A DNA stretch of 64,000 nt from Chitinophaga sp. Ak27 (lineage in GTDB: Bacteria; Bacteroidota; Bacteroidia; Chitinophagales; Chitinophagaceae): assembly GCF_012726295.1 (NCBI RefSeq), contig NZ_JABAOB010000002.1:186001-250000 (forward strand). The letters are read 5' to 3'. Position 1 is the first letter of the stretch; each line of letters opens with the position of its first letter. The notes under the pieces were generated by a model, which had not been told where the DNA came from, made no database searches, and worked only from the letters and a program-made list of their open reading frames with translations. Of this stretch, positions 51,446 through 59,808 are shown piece by piece. The position numbers and the translations under genes were made by a program.

Positions 51446-52477
51446 ATGAGCCCAAATGCTGAATACGAGAAAATGCCCAAAAACCTGAAAGGTCTTCAAC
51501 TTTCAGAAAAAGCGCAACAGGACCTGAATAAATTAAAGTGGGTAGTCACCGAAAAAATACATGGCGCTAATTTCAGCTTTGTATATGAGGACCACCAGCT
51601 ACTATATGCCAAACGAAAGGCTTACCTGAAATGGACTGACGATTTTTTCGGTTTCCAGGCCGTCGTTGCTGAAATGGAAGACCGGGTACTGGCCCTGTTT
51701 GAGCAGCTGAAGCAGGATAGGCCGGCCAATCGATACATCCTGTATGGCGAATTGTTTGGGGGGAAGTACCCTCACCCTGAAGTGGCGCCTGATCCGGATG
51801 TACAGGCCATTCAAACCGGTGTGTATTATAGCCCGGCAATACGTTTCTGTGCCTTCGATATTGCACTGGAAACAGATGATGCAGGCGGGAAAACCTACCT
51901 TGACTATGAAATAGCCCTGGCCTATTTTGAGCGCTTTGGCATCTTCCACGCGAGGGTGTTATTCACTGGTAAAATAAACGAAGTACTCAACTTCAATACG
52001 CGGATCGACTCCGCCATTCCCCGGCAGCTGCAGTTGCCCGAGCTAAGTCCTAACTTGATAGAGGGGGTAGTAGTCAAACCTTTGCGTCATACAGATATCA
52101 TGGAGCCGGGTGTTCGTCCAATTATTAAGCTCAAGAACCCCGAGTTCGACGAAGAAAAGAAATTTCATGAAGCAGAAAAGTGGTCCTTTATCCCGGGCGT
52201 CAGCTCGCGGTGGGAAGAGCTGTCCTTCCTGGTAACGGAAATGGCCGCCTATATCACGGAAAACAGGCTGAACAGCGCCGTTTCGAAAACCGGTCGCCTC
52301 GATTTTGCTAATGCGCAGCGCATACGCGAAATCCGGCAGGAGTTCCTGGATGATATCTTCGCCGATTTCAACATCGATCACAACAACCTCCTGGCCGACC
52401 TGGAGCCGGATAAGGTGCAGTGGTTGCGAGATAGGGTAGATGCCCGCATTATTGAGTTTATGGCGGGCATGGCCTGA
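51446..52477 (+). CDS. Rnl2-type RNA ligase
   Basis: A 343-residue nucleotidyltransferase of the T4 Rnl2 / kinetoplastid editing-ligase family. Motif I is EKIHGANFSF with nucleophile Lys37, nearly the Rnl2 EKIHGTNF. Motif III-like YILYGELFGG lies near 105, motif IV EGVVVKPL near 210 and motif V IIKLKNPEF near 230. A helical C-terminal domain (about 250-343) fits the Rnl2 length of 334. Rnl2 enzymes adenylate themselves with ATP, then seal nicked RNA or RNA/DNA duplexes. No polynucleotide kinase-phosphatase or RtcB/RtcA gene is adjacent. Function in the cell, probably RNA repair, is inferred. Confidence 0.9.
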   Translation: MSPNAEYEKMPKNLKGLQLSEKAQQDLNKLKWVVTEKIHGANFSFVYEDHQLLYAKRKAYLKWTDDFFGFQAVVAEMEDRVLALFEQLKQDRPANRYILYGELFGGKYPHPEVAPDPDVQAIQTGVYYSPAIRFCAFDIALETDDAGGKTYLDYEIALAYFERFGIFHARVLFTGKINEVLNFNTRIDSAIPRQLQLPELSPNLIEGVVVKPLRHTDIMEPGVRPIIKLKNPEFDEEKKFHEAEKWSFIPGVSSRWEELSFLVTEMAAYITENRLNSAVSKTGRLDFANAQRIREIRQEFLDDIFADFNIDHNNLLADLEPDKVQWLRDRVDARIIEFMAGMA

Positions 52478-52516
52478 TCCGCTCAATGGCTGGAATAGCT
52501 ATTCCGGCTATACGTA

Positions 52517-54949
52517 TTATTCCGTTTTGAGCGCTTTTACCGGGTTCATCAAAGCCGCTTTGATGGACTGGAAGGAAACGGTGAAAAGCGCGATGGACAG
52601 GGCAATTAAGCCAGCGATTACGAACAGCGACCAATTGATATCGGTTTGGTAGGCAAAATTCTCCAGCCAGCGGTGCATGCCATACCATACCAGCGGAATA
52701 GCCAGTATAATGGCGATCAGCACCAGCTTCAGAAAATCTTTTGATAACAATATCACCACGTTTTGTACGCTGGCGCCCAATATCTTCCGGATGCCAATTT
52801 CTTTGGTACGTTGTTCCGCCGTAAAGGCCGATAGCCCTAATAATCCAAGACAGGCTACTATCACCGCCAGTATAGAAAAGGTGGTAATAATGCTACCCGT
52901 GCGTTGTACATCGGCATACATCCTGGCAAAGTTTTCATCCAGGAAGGTATAACGGATAGGCTGATGCGGCGCAAAATCTTTCCAGACGCCGGTTATAGCA
53001 GCAATCAATTTGGGAAAGTCAGCGGTATGGGTTTTCACTGCTACAATATCCGGGCTATTGCCCAGTCTTAGGCAGAGTGGCCCAATGGGTTGTTTCATGG
53101 ATTCAAAATGGAAGTCTTCCATCACGCCAATGATCGTATAGGTGGTCCAGGAGTTCGATACGCGTTTCCCGACAGGATCTTTAAGCGACAGCTTTTTAGC
53201 CATCTCCTGGTTGATCACTACGGCCTGGGAGTCGGTAGGCATGGCAGCGGAGAAATTGCGCCCGGCTATTATTTTCATGCCCAGCGTTTTCACGTAGTCC
53301 TGGTCTACTATCCATATTTGTGTTCCAAGCCCACTTTCCAGTTCCCGTTTGCCTTCATTCCAGAATCCGTTCTGGTCGCGGCGGGTACCTTCTACAGGGA
53401 GGTAACCACTCACGGTGGCATTGCTCACGCCAGGTACCTGCAACAGGGCTTTCCTGAACTCGGGTGCCCTTTCCTTCAGGGTACCGGCGCCCTGTATCAC
53501 CATGACCTGTTCTTTGTCAAATCCCAGCTTTTTGTGCAGCATATACCCCATTTGCCGGTAAATGATCATCGTGGCAATGATGAGCACTACGGAAGCGGTG
53601 AACTGAAATACCACCAGGCCACTGCGTACAGCCGCACTTTTACTGCCGGCGGTCATGGTGCCTTTCAGTACGGATATTGGCTGGAAGGCCGATAGGTAAA
53701 AGGCCGGGTACAGCCCGGCTACTATCCCGGTGAGAATGGCGGCCACGAACATCCCGGGGGCAAACCACCACGCCTGCCAGGGAATAGTGAGCGACTTGTC
53801 GGCCATGGTATTGAAAAAAGGCAGTAGCACCCAGGCGAGCGCAATACCCAACAAGAAGGAAAGCAGGCTGTATAACAGGGATTCGCTGAGAAATTGATAC
53901 ACGAGGCCCGTGCGTTGTGCGCCAATGGCTTTCCGGAGCCCGACTTCTTTGGCTCTGCCGGCGGAACGGGCAGTGGCCAGGTTGATGAAGTTGATACAGG
54001 CAATTAATAAGATAAAGCCTGCTACAGCGCCAAAGAGCCATACCAGGCGTATATCGCCATGGTGGAGGCCATCATCAACGCCATCAGATCTGAGGTGGAT
54101 ATCACGTAGCGGCTGGAGCAGAAGGGAGGCTTTTTGTGCCAGGGTAGCAATATTTACATCGCCTACCTCTTTCATAGCAGGAATAAAGTAATGCTCAATA
54201 ATGCCGGTGGTAATTTTCTTTTCAAGCGCACGGTAATCCGTTCCTGGCCGCAGTTTTACATAAGTTGCATAGTTGGAGGCGCGCCAGAAAGTTTGTTCTC
54301 CCGGCCAGAATTCAACACCGGCAAGGGTAATCAGGAAATTATGGCGGAAGTGGGTATTAGCGGAGAAGTCTTCAATGACGCCGGCTACCCGGTAAGGCTT
54401 ATCTATCTTGTTGTTAAGTACCAGTAGCTTACCCACCGGGTTTTCTGCCGGGAAATACTTTTCCGCCCTGCTCCGGGTAATAACGATGGTATTAGGGGCG
54501 GTGAGTGCCTGTGAGGCATTGCCGTAGATGAAATGTGGTTGTAAGATATCAAGCAGGGACTGGTCGGCATATACCAGCCCTTCTTCATAATTGTTTTCTG
54601 TTTGATCGGACCGCCTTACCTGGCTGTTGCCGCCATCACCCCAGCCGGGGCTGTCGAGGTATCGTCCGGCCTTTTCTACTTCAGGGTAGTCCTTTTCAAT
54701 GGTGTTGGCCAGTGGTGCAGGCCAGGCGGTACCTTTGTTTAATTTACCGTTGTCATTATAAGTACCTAATATGCGATAGACCTGGTGGCCCCCCGGAATC
54801 TGCCGGTCGTAGCTCACTTCATCTATGATGTATAAAAAAATCAGTAAACAGGCCGCAATACCCAGGGCAAATCCACCAATTTTAATGGCGGCATACATTT
54901 TTTGCTTGGATAAATTCCGCCAGGCAATTTTAAAGTAGCTCTTTAACAT
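52517..54949 (-). CDS. FtsX/MacB-type ABC transporter permease
   Basis: An 810-residue integral membrane protein with two MacB_PCD-FtsX units. A TM helix is at about 22-43, a periplasmic domain at about 45-245 and FtsX helices at about 295-410. The second periplasmic domain covers about 440-650 and the last FtsX helices about 690-805. Motifs include FKIAWRNLSKQKMYAAIKIGGFALGIAACLLIFLYI, ATARSAGRAKEVGLRKAIGAQR and FTAEQRTKEIGIRKILGASVQNVV. The fused-duplicated form of about 800 residues is usual in Bacteroidota. No ATPase or membrane-fusion gene is adjacent, so partners are encoded elsewhere. Macrolide or peptide export is family knowledge only. Confidence 0.92.
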   Translation of the reverse strand: MLKSYFKIAWRNLSKQKMYAAIKIGGFALGIAACLLIFLYIIDEVSYDRQIPGGHQVYRILGTYNDNGKLNKGTAWPAPLANTIEKDYPEVEKAGRYLDSPGWGDGGNSQVRRSDQTENNYEEGLVYADQSLLDILQPHFIYGNASQALTAPNTIVITRSRAEKYFPAENPVGKLLVLNNKIDKPYRVAGVIEDFSANTHFRHNFLITLAGVEFWPGEQTFWRASNYATYVKLRPGTDYRALEKKITTGIIEHYFIPAMKEVGDVNIATLAQKASLLLQPLRDIHLRSDGVDDGLHHGDIRLVWLFGAVAGFILLIACINFINLATARSAGRAKEVGLRKAIGAQRTGLVYQFLSESLLYSLLSFLLGIALAWVLLPFFNTMADKSLTIPWQAWWFAPGMFVAAILTGIVAGLYPAFYLSAFQPISVLKGTMTAGSKSAAVRSGLVVFQFTASVVLIIATMIIYRQMGYMLHKKLGFDKEQVMVIQGAGTLKERAPEFRKALLQVPGVSNATVSGYLPVEGTRRDQNGFWNEGKRELESGLGTQIWIVDQDYVKTLGMKIIAGRNFSAAMPTDSQAVVINQEMAKKLSLKDPVGKRVSNSWTTYTIIGVMEDFHFESMKQPIGPLCLRLGNSPDIVAVKTHTADFPKLIAAITGVWKDFAPHQPIRYTFLDENFARMYADVQRTGSIITTFSILAVIVACLGLLGLSAFTAEQRTKEIGIRKILGASVQNVVILLSKDFLKLVLIAIILAIPLVWYGMHRWLENFAYQTDINWSLFVIAGLIALSIALFTVSFQSIKAALMNPVKALKTE

Positions 54950-54972
54950 GAGAATTGCTTTTCAGGTCCGGG

Positions 54973-54988
54973 TACAAGAATGTTGCCG
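54973..54988 (-). promoter_or_regulatory. weak sigma-54-like promoter of the ABC permease
   Basis: On the minus strand CGGCAACATTCTTGTA resembles TGGCAC-N5-TTGCW (GGCA and TTG match, but the -12 pair is GT instead of GC). It is about 24 bp before the ATG. Listed because a GTCCG/CGGAC site lies about 90-100 bp further upstream. Confidence 0.25.
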
Positions 54989-55042
54989 TCCTTTGAAATG
55001 TAGGACTGTTAATGGTTTGGGGCTGATGGCTATGTGGATTTT

Positions 55043-55078
55043 GTCCGCCAGCGAACGATTTACCGTCCGGAAGCGGAC
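55043..55078. promoter_or_regulatory. GTCCG palindrome and half-site upstream of the ABC permease
   Basis: GTCCG-GAAG-CGGAC is a 5+5 palindrome (55065-55078), with a further GTCCG half-site at 55043-55047, 22 bp away in direct orientation. They sit about 95-130 bp upstream of the permease start, the distance expected of an enhancer-binding activator. The binding protein is unknown. Confidence 0.4.
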
Positions 55079-55142
55079 ATCCAGGACTAGCCCGTCTGCA
55101 TGCCGGTGGTAGAGATGGTCGCTTAATGCTATCAGTACATCA

Positions 55143-55580
55143 TTAAAGCCGCCGCCATTGATCCACCGTCATTTCAAACTTGATTTCACCTTTTCCATGC
55201 AGGCCTGTTTCTTTCCAGCCGGCTTTCCTGTAAAAGGATTCAGCCCGGGTACCCGGTGCGGTGCCCAGCCACAGCGGCGCATCTGTTTGTGTGAAATACC
55301 AGTCCAGCATCACATCATGCAGTTGCCTGCCGATGCCCTGTCTGTCGAATTCCGGGTGAACGAATAACGCCCATATATTGTGCGCTTGTAAATCGACAAT
55401 GGAAACTCCTACTACCTGGCGGCCGATTTCACATACCCAGCCTTTGCCTCGGGTAAACAGGAAGGTTTCGCAGTCCTGGTCGGTGACCAGGTTAGGATCC
55501 GACAACATATTTTCCTTCACCGCGTTTCTCACGGTTTGTATTTGGGGAATGTCGTGGAGCCGGGCTTCTCTAATGATCAT
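55143..55580 (-). CDS. GNAT-family N-acetyltransferase
   Basis: A 145-residue acetyltransferase: IREARLHDIPQIQTVRNAVKENML, VVGVSIVDLQAHNIWALFVHPEFDRQGIGRQLHDVML, where RQGIGRQL is the acetyl-CoA-binding motif A, and YFTQTDAPLWLGTAPGTRAESFYRKAGWKETG. The substrate is unknown. It is downstream of the TPR kinase gene (12 bp gap), so they share a transcript, which need not imply a shared pathway. Confidence 0.9.
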   Translation of the reverse strand: MIIREARLHDIPQIQTVRNAVKENMLSDPNLVTDQDCETFLFTRGKGWVCEIGRQVVGVSIVDLQAHNIWALFVHPEFDRQGIGRQLHDVMLDWYFTQTDAPLWLGTAPGTRAESFYRKAGWKETGLHGKGEIKFEMTVDQWRRL

Positions 55581-55592
55581 AGGAGTAGTATT

Positions 55593-57455
55593 TTATGTTG
55601 TTGGGAGTGCTACAAAAAAGGTAGTTCCATAGCCTGGCTGGCTTTCATACCAGATACGGCCTTTGTGTGCTTCTACTATTTGTTTGGATATGGCGAGCCC
55701 CAATCCGAAGGAATGTTCTCCGGCAGTGCCCTTTCGCCGGGTGGTGGTAAACATCTGGAATATTTTGTCCTGCATATTATCGGGAATGCCTATGCCGCTG
55801 TCTTTTACGGTAATCACCACTTCCCCGGACCTTTCTTCCATCTGCACAAAAATATCGGCGCCGTCGGGACTGAATTTAATAGCGTTGGTAATTAGGTTGC
55901 TCACTACCCGCCATATTTTTTCGCGGTTGATGGGTAGCGTCACTCGTGACGCGCCGAGGTGGATGTGCTGTTTTTTATTTTCCGCCTTGAACTGTAATAA
56001 GTCCACACAGTAACGTAACATATCGTATATATCTGCTTTCTCTTTTTTTAATTCTTCTGAGCGGCTGTGCATCATCAAAAGGCTGTCTACCATTTCCATG
56101 GAATGCTCGCCGGAAGTTTTGATGAGGTCCAACATTATCTGGTTATCGGGCGATTGCGCTCCTTCTTCCAGCAGCATGGCGGCGATGGTGGTCATGGCGC
56201 CCACCGGGTTACGGAGGTCGTGCGCCACTACTTTCATGATCCTGGTATTGTCTTCCTGGCTTTGTTCCAGCGCCGTGAGCGTCGTTTGCAGGTCACTATT
56301 CTGCTCCATTATTTTTTTGTTGAGCTGGTTGGACACCCGGTATTGCCGGTAAGTGAAAACAGCCAGCAATGCACAGATGCTGCAAAGGCCAATTAATAAC
56401 CAGATTTTCGATTCTTTATTACGATTGCTGATGGTGAGTAGTTTGTTTGCGCCTTCGATATTGCTGTATTTAACATAGTCGCCGATGAAATTTTTCAGGT
56501 TGTCATTTTCTTTCGTGAGTGCGTTTTCCAGTTGTTCATGGGCGCGACTGATATTGGCGGTATTGCCGGTCCGTTTTGCGGTAGCAAGTATTGCCTGTGC
56601 GCCCGGTATCATCATATTTTCATATCCCGTTTTCAGGGCAAGGTTATAGGCTTCATAATAGTACTTGAGTGCGCTATCGGGGTTACTTTGATCATAATAG
56701 CTACCAATACCGGATAAGCCATTCATTTCAAGTAGTTCGTTGTTCTGTTGCCTGCATCTGTCCAAGCTTTCTTTCAGTAATGGCAAGGCTTCTTTCTTTC
56801 CCTCGGTGATCATTACGTTCGCCTGCATTTGCATGATCATAATGGGAATCCATTCCGTCTTATGCCGGCGGGCAATAGCCTGCGATTTATCGAGGTAATA
56901 GTTGATACTGTCGGCGCTAAGTGACGGCATACAGGTACAGTAATTGACATATAAAAGACTCATGATACTGTCTTGCTGTAAATGGCTGCCCAGGGCCATG
57001 GCCTGGTGGAAGTAAGTCCTGGCCTTGGCGGTATCGGCTATTTGCGAATAGGTAATTGCCATGTTCATGAGCATTTGTACCATGTTGGCAGTATCGGCCA
57101 TTCGCCCGTAACCTGTCAGTGCGTTGCTAAATAAGTTCAATGCTTCCCTGGTGAGCCCCCTGTTGGCAAGCGCAATAGCAATGACATTATCCGCATCTGT
57201 TTCACCTTTAAAATAGTGCATGTGGTGCGCCAGGGCTTTGGCTTTAAGCCCATAGTAAAAAACACTGTCTACGTTTTTTACCTGGTAAAGTATTCCTACC
57301 CCGTTCAGCGCATTCACGAGTGCAGTGCTGTCTTTGATGGATGATAACCGTGCCCTTTCTTCCCACATTTCTTTAGATTGAGCGATCGCGTTATTGATTA
57401 TTAAAAATAGTAATAGCGCTAATAATAGGCAGGGTCCTGGCTTGGGTATATTCAT
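55593..57455 (-). CDS. TPR-containing sensor histidine kinase
   Basis: A 620-residue kinase. A signal peptide (about 1-25) precedes a periplasmic TPR array (about 50-345; MLMNMAITYSQIADTAKARTYFHQAM and ALKYYYEAYNLALKTGYEN are clear repeats). One TM segment follows at 351-368, then a short coiled linker, HisKA with His412 (VAHDLRNPVGAMTTIAAML) and an HATPase domain (VSNLITNAIKFSPDG, DSGIGIPDNMQDKIFQMFTT, FGLGLAISKQIVEAHKGRIWYES). No response regulator is adjacent, so the partner is encoded elsewhere. TPR kinases of this type are common in Bacteroidota; the ligand is unknown. Confidence 0.92.
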   Translation of the reverse strand: MNIPKPGPCLLLALLLFLIINNAIAQSKEMWEERARLSSIKDSTALVNALNGVGILYQVKNVDSVFYYGLKAKALAHHMHYFKGETDADNVIAIALANRGLTREALNLFSNALTGYGRMADTANMVQMLMNMAITYSQIADTAKARTYFHQAMALGSHLQQDSIMSLLYVNYCTCMPSLSADSINYYLDKSQAIARRHKTEWIPIMIMQMQANVMITEGKKEALPLLKESLDRCRQQNNELLEMNGLSGIGSYYDQSNPDSALKYYYEAYNLALKTGYENMMIPGAQAILATAKRTGNTANISRAHEQLENALTKENDNLKNFIGDYVKYSNIEGANKLLTISNRNKESKIWLLIGLCSICALLAVFTYRQYRVSNQLNKKIMEQNSDLQTTLTALEQSQEDNTRIMKVVAHDLRNPVGAMTTIAAMLLEEGAQSPDNQIMLDLIKTSGEHSMEMVDSLLMMHSRSEELKKEKADIYDMLRYCVDLLQFKAENKKQHIHLGASRVTLPINREKIWRVVSNLITNAIKFSPDGADIFVQMEERSGEVVITVKDSGIGIPDNMQDKIFQMFTTTRRKGTAGEHSFGLGLAISKQIVEAHKGRIWYESQPGYGTTFFVALPTT

Positions 57456-57607
57456 GTCGTATTAATAGGTATATACAATTTACATTTTTTTTGCGGGAAA
57501 TGTTACGCTTTTTACGGCCCGGGGGCTGTTATATATTTAGTGTTACGATGTAAGTTGAAAATTTAATTATCTCCAATTGTTAATACTTTTCTCTTTACGT
57601 TATTTCA

Positions 57608-57638
57608 AATACCTGCGCCCCGCGCAGGTATTCTTTTT
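57608..57638 (+). terminator. orphan intrinsic terminator (plus strand) before the last ECF sigma gene
   Basis: A perfect 10-bp stem (57608-57617 with 57623-57632) closes a CCCCG loop and is followed by CTTTTTT. The pattern directs termination on the plus strand, but no plus-strand gene lies between the divergent kinase start (57455) and here. Confidence 0.75.
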
Positions 57639-57690
57639 TACCCACAACAACGTTTTTATATAACTTTCATAAATAACTCCCTATCTTGTT

Positions 57691-57705
57691 TGGCATTTTA
57701 TGCCA
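57691..57705. promoter_or_regulatory. small palindrome before the last ECF sigma gene
   Basis: TGGCAT-TTT-ATGCCA is a perfect 6-bp inverted repeat 26 bp upstream of the ATG at 57731. It could be an operator or part of the leader. Confidence 0.4.
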
Positions 57706-57730
57706 TTAAAGTAATAGATTTATAGGTGAG

Positions 57731-58288
57731 ATGATGACCGATTACTCCCATTTTGCTGATGAAGAGCTGGTTCAGATGATGGGTAAAGATGATCACAACG
57801 CCTTTACCGCTATATATTACCGCTATTGGAAGCGGTTGTACGTATTGGCATATGATCGCTTACGTTCCCGTGAACTGGCTGAAGACGTGGTACAGGACGT
57901 ACTTACCGGCCTGTGGCAACGGAGAGGGCATACAATTATCCGGTCTTTACCGGCCTACCTGGCCACCGCCAGCCGCTACGCGGTATTTACCCAACTATCC
58001 AAACTGATGCCGATAACACCGGTAGAAGCATTGCCGGAAGCGGTGCAAGCCGTAACCGATGATGCCGCCACGATACATTTCCTGCAACAATCTATGCAGG
58101 AACAGCTAAAGCAATTACCCGAAAAATGCCGGATTGTTTTTGAATATAGCCGGGAAAAGGGAATGAGTAACAAAGAAATTGCCGCCGAACTCCAGATCTC
58201 CGAGAAAGCGGTGGAAAAGCATATCACCAAAGCCTTACAGCGTTTACGCGTACAATTTCGGAACTATTTTCACACCCTGGTATTGTAG
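57731..58288 (+). CDS. ECF-type sigma factor
   Basis: A 185-residue ECF sigma factor, more distant from the tandem pair at 19.9-21.2 kb. Region 2 is about 22-75 (HNAFTAIYYRYWKRLYVLAYDRL, LAEDVVQDVLTGLWQRR) and region 4 is about 118-175 (LPEKCRIVFEYSREKGMSNKEIAAELQISEKAVEKHITKALQRL). It starts with MMT, so the second ATG (57734) is possible. An inverted repeat (GTAGGG at 58312, CCCTAC at 58332) lies between it and the FecR gene 86 bp away. Confidence 0.9.
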   Translation: MMTDYSHFADEELVQMMGKDDHNAFTAIYYRYWKRLYVLAYDRLRSRELAEDVVQDVLTGLWQRRGHTIIRSLPAYLATASRYAVFTQLSKLMPITPVEALPEAVQAVTDDAATIHFLQQSMQEQLKQLPEKCRIVFEYSREKGMSNKEIAAELQISEKAVEKHITKALQRLRVQFRNYFHTLVL

Positions 58289-58374
58289 CGGAAAATTTTT
58301 TTTCCGGAGAGGTAGGGTAGGACGTCTATTTCCCTACTCTACTTATATAGCACCTTATTAAATCATGATTGTGG

Positions 58375-59526
58375 ATGGAAACTAATGAGCTGGCCATACT
58401 ATCGGAGAAGTACCTTGCGGGGAAAGCCAGCGAGGAGGAAACAACCCGGTTGTTGCAATGGTACAATGCCTACGACGAGACAGCTTTAACCGTGCATATA
58501 ACGGCGGCAGAGGGAGAAACAGAAGCATCGCTGGAACAGCGCATGCACGCCCGTTTGCTGGCAGCAACGCTGCCAAGGGAAAGCCAGCCCCGTTTGCGCC
58601 TCGTGCTTTCCAAAAGCTGGAAAGTGGCCGCGGCAGTGGTTTTATTACTGGGAGCAGGTATTACCTATTATGTCTCTACCAGTAAACCTAAAAACAGCAT
58701 AGCTGCCAAAGCTTTACCCATAGCCCCCGGGGGCGATAAAGCCACCCTTACCCTGGCCGACGGATCGGTAGTAAACCTGGATACCACCGGCAGCGGGTGG
58801 GCCACCATACAGGGAAGTAGCAAAGTGCAGAAAACCGGCAAAGGGGAAATTATTTACCAGCACGGCGGGCCGGTGGCGGAAGCGGTGAGCAACAACGTAC
58901 TGCGCACGCCCAGGGGCGGACAATTTAAAATCAAGCTCCCCGATGGCACCGATGCCTGGCTGAATGCCTCCTCTTCTATCAGCTATCCTACGGCGTTTGC
59001 CGGCAAGGAAAGAGCAGTGACCGTTACCGGGGAAGTATACTTTGAAGTCGCGCCTAACGCGCATCAACCTTTTTCAGTAAGGGTCAACGATATGGAAATA
59101 CTGGTGCTGGGCACCCATTTTAATGTGAATGCCTACGCCGACGAAAATACCATGAATACTACTTTGCTGGAAGGAGCTGTGCTGGTAAGAGCGGGCAGCC
59201 AGTATAAACGGCTGGACCCCGGCCAGCAAGCCAGGGTAACACCCGGCAAAGAGGAAATCACCTTCGTGAAAAAAGCAGATGTGAATAATGTGATGGCCTG
59301 GAAGAATGGCTACTTTTCATTTGATGATGCAGATATACCCACTGTGATGCGACAATTATCCAGGTGGTATAATATAGAGGTGAGCTATGCCGGCAAGATT
59401 CCGGAAGAGAAGTTCACCGGGGAAATCGGCAGAAGTCTTACACAAGAACAACTACTGAAAATACTGGCGCAGGCAAAGATCCAGTTTAAAGTGGAAGAGG
59501 GGAGAAAGCTTATCATTTATCCATAA
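58375..59526 (+). CDS. FecR-family anti-sigma factor
   Basis: A 383-residue single-pass membrane regulator. The cytoplasmic start is METNELAILSEKYLAGKASEE. The TM segment is near 80-104 (SWKVAAAVVLLLGAGITYYV). The FecR domain is from about 180 (LRTPRGGQFKIKLPDG, AWLNASSSISYPTAFAG, GEVYFEVAPNAHQPFSV) and the DUF4974-like end covers about 305-383 (IPTVMRQLSRWYNIEVSYAG, LLKILAQAKIQFKVEE). ATG 58375 is preferred to the in-frame TTG two codons upstream. It is the partner of the sigma factor before it and of the STN domain of the SusC after it. Confidence 0.9.
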   Translation: METNELAILSEKYLAGKASEEETTRLLQWYNAYDETALTVHITAAEGETEASLEQRMHARLLAATLPRESQPRLRLVLSKSWKVAAAVVLLLGAGITYYVSTSKPKNSIAAKALPIAPGGDKATLTLADGSVVNLDTTGSGWATIQGSSKVQKTGKGEIIYQHGGPVAEAVSNNVLRTPRGGQFKIKLPDGTDAWLNASSSISYPTAFAGKERAVTVTGEVYFEVAPNAHQPFSVRVNDMEILVLGTHFNVNAYADENTMNTTLLEGAVLVRAGSQYKRLDPGQQARVTPGKEEITFVKKADVNNVMAWKNGYFSFDDADIPTVMRQLSRWYNIEVSYAGKIPEEKFTGEIGRSLTQEQLLKILAQAKIQFKVEEGRKLIIYP

Positions 59527-59685
59527 TCAAAAACCAATCACCAACCATTGCTGATACCACCAATATCAGCCACCAGGATGCCGGGTACCACCAACGCCTG
59601 CATCGATAGCTATCCTGTCAAACTTCGTGTTATGAGCGATAATAGTCCACCGGACAGGGGCTAGTTATATTCATCCATAAAAAAA

Positions 59686-59715
59686 CCTGGTGTCAAGATT
59701 GGCGTCCGCACCAGG
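59686..59715 (+). other. hairpin in the FecR-SusC spacer
   Basis: CCTGGTG (59686-59692) pairs with CACCAGG (59709-59715) around a 16-nt loop, with an A-run before and CTTT after. It lies about 94 bp upstream of SusC and could be a weak terminator or leader structure. The rest of the 283-bp spacer shows nothing clear. Confidence 0.4.
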
Positions 59716-59808
59716 CTTTAGTTATGGTTAACTCATTCAGGAAAACGATTCTACTGCTTAGAAAAAAGCGGTTAGAAGCATTTTGTCAACCAAAAACCAA
59801 TCTAAGGT

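Noticed and set aside
53090..53695. Plus-strand ORF of 201 codons opposite the ABC permease
   Set aside because: Shadow of the permease gene; the protein sequence has no coherent pattern.
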